Positions 34,862-39,257 of a DNA stretch of 39,257 bases are shown in pieces. The stretch is from the NCBI RefSeq assembly GCF_026241095.1, contig NZ_JAPFGB010000045.1, positions 1-39,257 of the forward strand. The letters run 5' to 3'. Each line of letters opens with the position of its first letter. Within the stretch, counting starts at the first letter, position 1. This DNA comes from Saccharopolyspora sp. NFXS83 (GTDB taxonomy: Bacteria; Actinomycetota; Actinomycetes; Mycobacteriales; Pseudonocardiaceae). Position numbers and translations under genes: made by a program. The notes beneath the pieces are model-generated. The model did not search any database. It saw only the letters and a list, made by a program, of their open reading frames with translations, and was not told the DNA's origin.

Positions 34862-36481
34862 ATGTCCCGCCGCCCCATGCGGTTCGCCCGGCAGGTGCTC
34901 GCGTTGCAGATCGGGCTGATCGTCCTGGTCACCGGCATCGGTTTCGCGATCGCCGCAGTCCTGCTCGACCGCGGTCTCGTCGAGCAGTACGGGCAGCGCG
35001 CGCTCGGCGTGGCGCGCTCGGTCGCCGCCGACGACGAACTCGCCCGCGGCGTCGCCGACCCCGCGCTGCACCCGCTGGTCGCGACCAAGGCCGAACGCGT
35101 CCGAGCCGCCACCGGCGCCCTGTTCATCGTCGTCACCGACATCCGCGGGGTCCGGCTCTCGCACCCCGTTCCCGAGGAGATCGGCGACCCCGTCAGCACC
35201 GACCCCTCGGCGGCGCTCACCGGGCACGAAGCGGTCGACGTCCAGCGGGGCACGCTCGGGTGGTCCGCGCGCGGGAAGGTACCGCTGCGCACGGCCGACG
35301 GCACCGTCGTCGGGCAGGTCAGCGTCGGGTTCGACGCGCAGGAGATCGACATCGCCTTCCTGCGCCTGCTGGGCACCTCCGCCGCGCTGGCCGCGGGCGC
35401 GCTGCTGCTCGGCATCGCCGGTGCCGCGCTGCTCACCAGACTGCTCAAGCGGCGCACGCTCGGCCTCGAACCGCACGAACTCGCCGAGCTGGTGCGGCAA
35501 CGGGAGGCCGTGCTCTACGGGATCGGCGAAGGCGTGCTCGCCCTCGGCGCCGACGAGCGGGTCACGGTGTGCAACGCGGAGACCGAACGGCTGCTGGGCC
35601 GCCCCGTCGAACCGGGCACCCCGGTCCGCGACCTGGACCTGCCGCCCCGGTTGTGCTCCGCCCTGCTGGATCGGCGGCCGGTCGACAACCTGATCACGGT
35701 GACCGCGGACCGGGTGCTGGTCGTGCACCACCGCCCGGTGCGCCGCGACGGCGTCGACCTCGGCGCGGTGGTCACCTTGCGCGACCGCACCGACCTGGAC
35801 AAGCTCACCCGCGAACTGGACGCGGTGCGCGGCACCGCCGACGTGCTGCGGGCGCAGCGCCACGAGTTCACCAACCGGCTGCACGCGCTGTCCGGCCTCC
35901 TGCAGACCGGACACCGGCAGGAAGCCGAGGATTACCTGCAAGCGCTGTTCAGCGGCTCGATCGCCGGGCTGGGGCCGGCGGCCGACGCGGTGCGGGATTC
36001 CTACCTGGTGTCCTTCCTCGGAGCGAAGAAGGCCGCCGCCGGGGAGAAGGACGTGGCGCTGGAGCTCGGCGAGACCAGCTGGGTCGCCACCGGCGTGGTC
36101 GCGCCGGTCGAAGTGACCACGGTGCTCGGCAACCTGGTCGACAACGCCTGCGACGCCGCCCGCGCCGGCCGCACCCGACCGGCTCGGGTGGAGGTCGACC
36201 TGCTCTCGGACGGCACCGCGCTGCACCTGTCGGTGCTCGACAGCGGCGACGGCGTACCCGCCTCGATGCGGGACGAGGTGTTCTCCGAAGGAGTGTCCAC
36301 GAAGGACGACGAGGGCCACGGAATCGGCCTCGCACTGGCCCGGCAGGCGGCGCGCAGCCTCGGCGGCGAGGTCCGGCTCGCCGACCCCGGCGGCCAAGGC
36401 CGCGGCGCGCTGTTCGTGGCCCGGCTGCCCGGCGCGCTGGCCGCGACCGACGACCCCACCGAACAGGAGACGAAGCGATGA
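34862..36481 (+). CDS. Sensor histidine kinase, CitA/DcuS family
   Basis: A 539-residue membrane kinase that senses citrate or a related di/tricarboxylate. The order is TM1 (about 14-36), an extracytoplasmic PAS sensor (about 40-165) with the family segment ATGALFIVVTDIRGVRLSHP, TM2 (about 168-192), a cytosolic PAS domain (about 205-310), then the kinase core. The phospho-accepting histidine is in RAQRHEFTNRLHALSGLLQ, the N box is NLVDNACDAA, and the ATP-lid motifs are DSGDGVP and GHGIGLALAR. It overlaps the response-regulator gene by 4 bp (ATGA). Divergent citM suggests citrate as the signal. Confidence 0.93.
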   Translation: MSRRPMRFARQVLALQIGLIVLVTGIGFAIAAVLLDRGLVEQYGQRALGVARSVAADDELARGVADPALHPLVATKAERVRAATGALFIVVTDIRGVRLSHPVPEEIGDPVSTDPSAALTGHEAVDVQRGTLGWSARGKVPLRTADGTVVGQVSVGFDAQEIDIAFLRLLGTSAALAAGALLLGIAGAALLTRLLKRRTLGLEPHELAELVRQREAVLYGIGEGVLALGADERVTVCNAETERLLGRPVEPGTPVRDLDLPPRLCSALLDRRPVDNLITVTADRVLVVHHRPVRRDGVDLGAVVTLRDRTDLDKLTRELDAVRGTADVLRAQRHEFTNRLHALSGLLQTGHRQEAEDYLQALFSGSIAGLGPAADAVRDSYLVSFLGAKKAAAGEKDVALELGETSWVATGVVAPVEVTTVLGNLVDNACDAARAGRTRPARVEVDLLSDGTALHLSVLDSGDGVPASMRDEVFSEGVSTKDDEGHGIGLALARQAARSLGGEVRLADPGGQGRGALFVARLPGALAATDDPTEQETKR

Positions 36482-37137
36482 TCCGGGTACTCGTCGTCGA
36501 GGACGACTTCCGCGTGGCGCAGGTGCACGCCGAGTTCACCGACCGCGTGCGCGGCTTCCGCACCGTCGGCATCGCGCACTCCGCGGCCGAAGCGCGCGAC
36601 CTCATCGCCGAGCACCGGCCCGAACTGGTCCTGCTGGACAACTACCTGCCGGACGGGCCCGGCATCGCACTGCTCGCCGAACTCGACATCGACACCATCA
36701 TGCTCACCGCCGCGTCCGACCCCGCGTCGGTGCGCGCCGCGCTCGCCGCCGGAGCGTTGAACTACCTGGTGAAGCCGTTCACCGCCCACCAGCTCAAGGA
36801 CCGGCTCACCGCCTACGCGCACTACCGGTCCCGGCTGCCCGCCACCGACGGCACCGTCGACCAGGAGGAGATCGACCGGGCCATGCGGTCGCTGCGGGAA
36901 GGCGACCGACCCGGTTCGCCCAAGGGCCAGTCCAGCATCACCACGAAGCTGATCACCGACGCGCTGCGCGCCGCCGCCGCACCGCGATCCGCCTCCGAGG
37001 TCGCCGACGAGCTCGGCATCGCCCGCGCCACCGCGCAGCGCTACCTCGCCGGACTCGCCCAGGACGGCAAGGTGACGATGACCCTTCGCTACGGAGCCAG
37101 CGGACGGCCTGAGCACCAGTACGAACTCGACGGCTGA
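36478..37137 (+). CDS. Response regulator, CitB/DcuR family
   Basis: Partner of the upstream kinase, 219 residues long. The receiver (1 to about 120) has an intact pocket: VEDD at residues 7-10, phospho-acceptor Asp in LVLLDNYLPDGPG, and Lys in YLVKPF. The C-terminal domain has the CitB-type HTH (SASEVADELGIARATAQRYLAGLAQDGKV ... GRPEHQYEL). The start overlaps the kinase stop (ATGA). The most likely target is the divergent citM promoter at 34661-34861. Confidence 0.94.
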   Translation: MIRVLVVEDDFRVAQVHAEFTDRVRGFRTVGIAHSAAEARDLIAEHRPELVLLDNYLPDGPGIALLAELDIDTIMLTAASDPASVRAALAAGALNYLVKPFTAHQLKDRLTAYAHYRSRLPATDGTVDQEEIDRAMRSLREGDRPGSPKGQSSITTKLITDALRAAAAPRSASEVADELGIARATAQRYLAGLAQDGKVTMTLRYGASGRPEHQYELDG

Positions 37138-37167
37138 CTCCGCGATGAACTCCTCTTGCTCGGAGCC

Positions 37168-37266
37168 GGGTGGCGGAACCTCAGCGGCTCCGCCGCTGAC
37201 GAGGCAGACCAGGAACGCTGCTCACCGGAAGGACGAGATCAAAGACAGGACGTGAGGTTCCGCCGC
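37168..37266. repeat. Dispersed nested-hairpin element, short copy D
   Basis: A short derivative with perfect 12-bp inverted ends, GGCGGAACCTCA (37172-37183) and TGAGGTTCCGCC (37253-37264). Next to the left end is CAGCGGC-TCC-GCCGCTG (37182-37198), the reverse complement of the hairpin in copies B and C. The long stem and inner hairpin are missing. It lies between convergent genes, with its ends about 31 nt and 22 nt past the flanking stop codons. Confidence 0.65.
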
Positions 37267-37287
37267 CTACCCCGGATCGACAGCCCG

Positions 37288-37824
37288 TCAGCTGCGGGGC
37301 TGCACGCCTGCTCCGGCGAGGTGGTAGTCGCGCATCACGTGCAGCATCGCGTGCAAGGAGAGGTCGCCGGGGTGACGCAGGCGGGCCTTCTCGGATGCGC
37401 ACAGGACCGTCGCGGAGTTCATGCCCAGCGCGCGCATCCAGCTGACGAAGTCCGGGTGCGGCATCGTGCCCTCGGCCGCGGTCGGGCTCAGCTCCAGCAC
37501 GGCCTCCAGCACCGGCAGGAGCATCCGGTTGAACGCCGCCTCGCCCTGCTCGAAGAGCAGGTTCTCGCAGGCCTGGTGGAAACGGTCCCGGCTGATCGTC
37601 GCTCCCGCCGCGGCCGTGAGCGCGATCTGCTCGAACAACCAGCACAGCGAATTCCGCAAACGGCTCGTGTCCATCGTGGATCCCGCCCGGAATTCGCGGA
37701 CCACGCGATCCGCCTCCACCGCCCAGTCGCAACGTTGCAACACGGCTTTTCCCGTCAGGCTCCGCACCGCGGACCGCGGTTCACATCTGCGACTCATCAC
37801 GACATGCCCCATGACCCCCACCAT
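37288..37824 (-). CDS. Calerythrin-like EF-hand-fold protein without calcium ligands
   Basis: About 178 residues, with no match to a named enzyme. The core CENLLFEQGEAAFNRMLLPVLEAVLEL followed by PDFVSWMRALGMN and a C-terminal LHVMRDYHL aligns, from memory, with Saccharopolyspora calerythrin (ENLIFEQGEASFNRVLGPVV, FAAWLTALGMS, LLTAVRDFHF). Where calerythrin has acidic EF-hand loops this protein has SPTAAEGTMPH and RLRHPGDLSLH, so the calcium-binding Asp/Asn residues are gone. The first EF loop appears deleted. The start is uncertain: ATG 37824, or ATG 37797, or a GTG between them; homology begins only after about residue 25. It lies 38 nt after the DUF4239 gene on the same strand, so co-transcription is likely. 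Function is unknown. Confidence 0.7.
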   Translation of the reverse strand: MVGVMGHVVMSRRCEPRSAVRSLTGKAVLQRCDWAVEADRVVREFRAGSTMDTSRLRNSLCWLFEQIALTAAAGATISRDRFHQACENLLFEQGEAAFNRMLLPVLEAVLELSPTAAEGTMPHPDFVSWMRALGMNSATVLCASEKARLRHPGDLSLHAMLHVMRDYHLAGAGVQPRS

Positions 37825-37862
37825 TTCTCCCCTGCATTCGGACCGAGGCTGCCACGCTCGAC

Positions 37863-38639
37863 TCATTCGGTCGCCGATGTGCCCCCCGGCAGCGCCTCCA
37901 GGAATGCGCGGAAGGAATCAGGATCGACGCCGAACGGTCCTTGCAACGGATGCATCAGTTGCACCGAGAGATAAATGGTGAATCCGAGGGTCAGCGTGAG
38001 CAGTGCCATCGTCACCACGTTGGCCGGGCGAGCGCTCAACCCGACCAGCAACGGGAACGCGATCATCAGCACCGCGCCGAGGATGCTGCCGACGAGCAGC
38101 ACCAGGTTGAAGCTCTGATCATCGGTGGCCACGTCGACCCGCTCCCGATGCCCTTCGTCGATCTGGCGCACGTCGGCGAGCACCTGCTCCCGCGCCGACT
38201 TCAGGACTTCGGTGTCGGCGGGAAGCGCGATCGCCTCCGCGCGCAACCCGACGAGCAGGCGGTCCGCCTCCGCATCGCCGCGCCCCTGGCCCAGCGCGGC
38301 CCACTCGTGCTCGGCGACCCGGTGCGCGTACTGCTCGGCCAGCGAGCGGATCGACGCAGCCTGCTCCGCTGGAACCGCACCGACCTGCCAATACGCATCG
38401 TTGAGCGCGTTGACCTCTTGCTGCGCAGCCTTGTCGACGTCGTCGCCGTTCTGCCACGCGAACACGATGTAGAACGCCAGCAGCACGGTGAACAACGCGT
38501 TGAGCACGCCGCCCACGAACGACTGCGAGTCGGAGTCGGAGCCGCCGGCGGCCACGGCTTCACGTCGAGCGCTCAGCAAGGTGACCGCGGCGACGGCCGC
38601 GGTGAGCAACACGAGCACCAGAAAGATGAGGAAGATCAC
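37863..38639 (-). CDS. DUF4239 (bestrophin-like) membrane protein
   Basis: A 258-residue membrane protein. Hydrophobic helices lie at about 1-20 (FLIFLVLVLLTAAVAAVTLL), 43-63 (LNALFTVLLAFYIVFAW), 180-203 and 208-232. Between helices 2 and 3 is a soluble acidic and Gln/Ala-rich region (about 65-175), probably helical. The pattern, with NDAYW and a C-terminal FRAFL, is that of DUF4239 proteins, whose function is not established. The start is GTG 38639 with a weak ribosome site. The calerythrin-like gene follows on the same strand. Confidence 0.8.
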   Translation of the reverse strand: MIFLIFLVLVLLTAAVAAVTLLSARREAVAAGGSDSDSQSFVGGVLNALFTVLLAFYIVFAWQNGDDVDKAAQQEVNALNDAYWQVGAVPAEQAASIRSLAEQYAHRVAEHEWAALGQGRGDAEADRLLVGLRAEAIALPADTEVLKSAREQVLADVRQIDEGHRERVDVATDDQSFNLVLLVGSILGAVLMIAFPLLVGLSARPANVVTMALLTLTLGFTIYLSVQLMHPLQGPFGVDPDSFRAFLEALPGGTSATE

Positions 38640-39097
38640 GAGATATCCGTTCCTGACGGCACGACCGAGCGGGAACGCCCGGCTGCCATGACCGGGCGAG
38701 GTCGACTTCTGCTGTGCGATGACCGGGACCGGGCCGCACGGAATGATGCGCCCGAAGGGGAACGGATCCGGAGGTCGACTGGAATCCCCGGTCCGCCGCG
38801 AAGAACCCTACCTGCCACGCTGCGTTAAAAGGAGGAACTTTCCAAGCACCAGGCGTGAGATTCACCAAATAGAGTGATCTTGAACGATTCCCGAAACCGA
38901 TAACAGGTCCCGCCCATTCCGCGCACTCCGACAAAATTCGCACATCGCCGCTGGTCAGCAGTCCCTTTTGGCCAATGTGGACTTTCCGCAAAGTGCGATC
39001 GTGGTTCGAATTCCGAGTGCTACGGTTTTCCCGGCAGTCGATAAGGCCGTGCCATCTCCAGTCATTCCACCGTTTTCCACGCGTCCGAGGGGGTGAG
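38640..39097. other. Divergent intergenic region
   Basis: These 458 bp separate the DUF4239 gene (minus) from the partial exported-protein gene (plus). The part from about 38820 to 39070 is AT-rich for this window and should hold promoters. I see no coding sequence, repeat or riboswitch. Confidence 0.5.
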
Positions 39098-39257
39098 ATG
39101 TTGCGGAAGCAATCCATTGTGAACCGATGCGCCCCGCGCCCTCCTGGACGACGGGCGGCGCCGCGGCGTTCCGCGGTGCTGTCGTGCTGCGGACTGACCC
39201 TGCTGATCCCGCTGCTGACGTCCGCGTACATCCCCCCGCGACCGCCCACCCCCGCAC
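39098..39257 (+). CDS. Partial gene for an exported protein
   Basis: Only the first 53 codons are in the window. The product begins MLRKQSIVNR, has an arginine-rich stretch (PPGRRAAPRRS) and a hydrophobic segment (AVLSCCGLTLLIPLLTSAYI), then a proline-rich PPRPPTPA, which looks like a signal peptide or membrane anchor followed by a linker. ATG 39098 is preceded by GAGGGGGTGAG. The layout is common in actinobacterial wall hydrolases, but nothing in the visible part identifies the family. Confidence 0.6.
   Translation, partial: MLRKQSIVNRCAPRPPGRRAAPRRSAVLSCCGLTLLIPLLTSAYIPPRPPTPA

Noticed and set aside
39003-39018. GGTTCGAATTCC resembling a T-loop
   Set aside because: No cloverleaf arms can be built around it on either strand.

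Overview
This window is high-GC actinobacterial DNA. The fused glycine/sarcosine-dimethylglycine methyltransferase (halophilic actinomycete type), the mycobacterial-type MTHFR and AdoK, and a calerythrin-like protein all suggest a salt-tolerant member of the Pseudonocardiales, close to Saccharopolyspora or Actinopolyspora. That placement is inferred from recalled homologues, not from a search. There is no rRNA, tRNA, CRISPR array, integrase or transposase.

Region 1 (1-11400, all minus strand) is a methyl-cycle and glycine-betaine module. In transcription order it holds fused GSMT-SDMT, S-adenosylmethionine synthetase (metK), adenosine kinase (adoK), cobalamin methionine synthase (metH), S-adenosylhomocysteine hydrolase (ahcY) and a flavin-independent-type methylenetetrahydrofolate reductase (metF). 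Together they methylate glycine three times to betaine, clear the SAH produced, trap the adenosine and re-methylate homocysteine. The genes are not tightly packed: gaps are 100-250 bp, and five of the six genes are followed by a long near-perfect GC palindrome. A gene-free, locally AT-rich stretch of about 1.1 kb lies upstream of GSMT-SDMT.

Region 2 (12000-20720) is mixed metabolism: a PPOX-type flavoprotein under a DtxR/IdeR-like iron box, an acyl-CoA synthetase with a U-tract terminator, an exported GH2 beta-glycosidase with an exported aldose 1-epimerase, an epoxide-hydrolase-like alpha/beta hydrolase, a GNAT acetyltransferase and an exported GH26 beta-mannanase. A frameshifted DinB-like remnant follows.

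Region 3 (20900-29530) is phenylacetate catabolism: paaABCDE (minus), paaZ (minus), and divergent paaI-paaK-paaR (plus). Two almost identical palindromes, in front of paaA and between paaZ and paaI, are the probable operators of the TetR repressor PaaR.

Region 4 (29900-39257) is regulation and transport: an orphan LuxR-type regulator with a degraded receiver pocket, a small leaderless double-LysM protein, a PucR-type regulator with two C-terminal HTH modules, a CitMHS citrate transporter divergent from a CitA/CitB two-component system, a calerythrin-like protein that has lost its calcium ligands, a DUF4239 membrane protein, and the start of an exported protein cut by the window end.

The least explained feature is a dispersed intergenic element present four times (about 1-175, 18763-18926, 24805-24965, 37168-37266). 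It is a nested hairpin whose outer stem changes by compensatory substitutions between copies, and its conserved end lies 20-35 nt past a stop codon in most cases.
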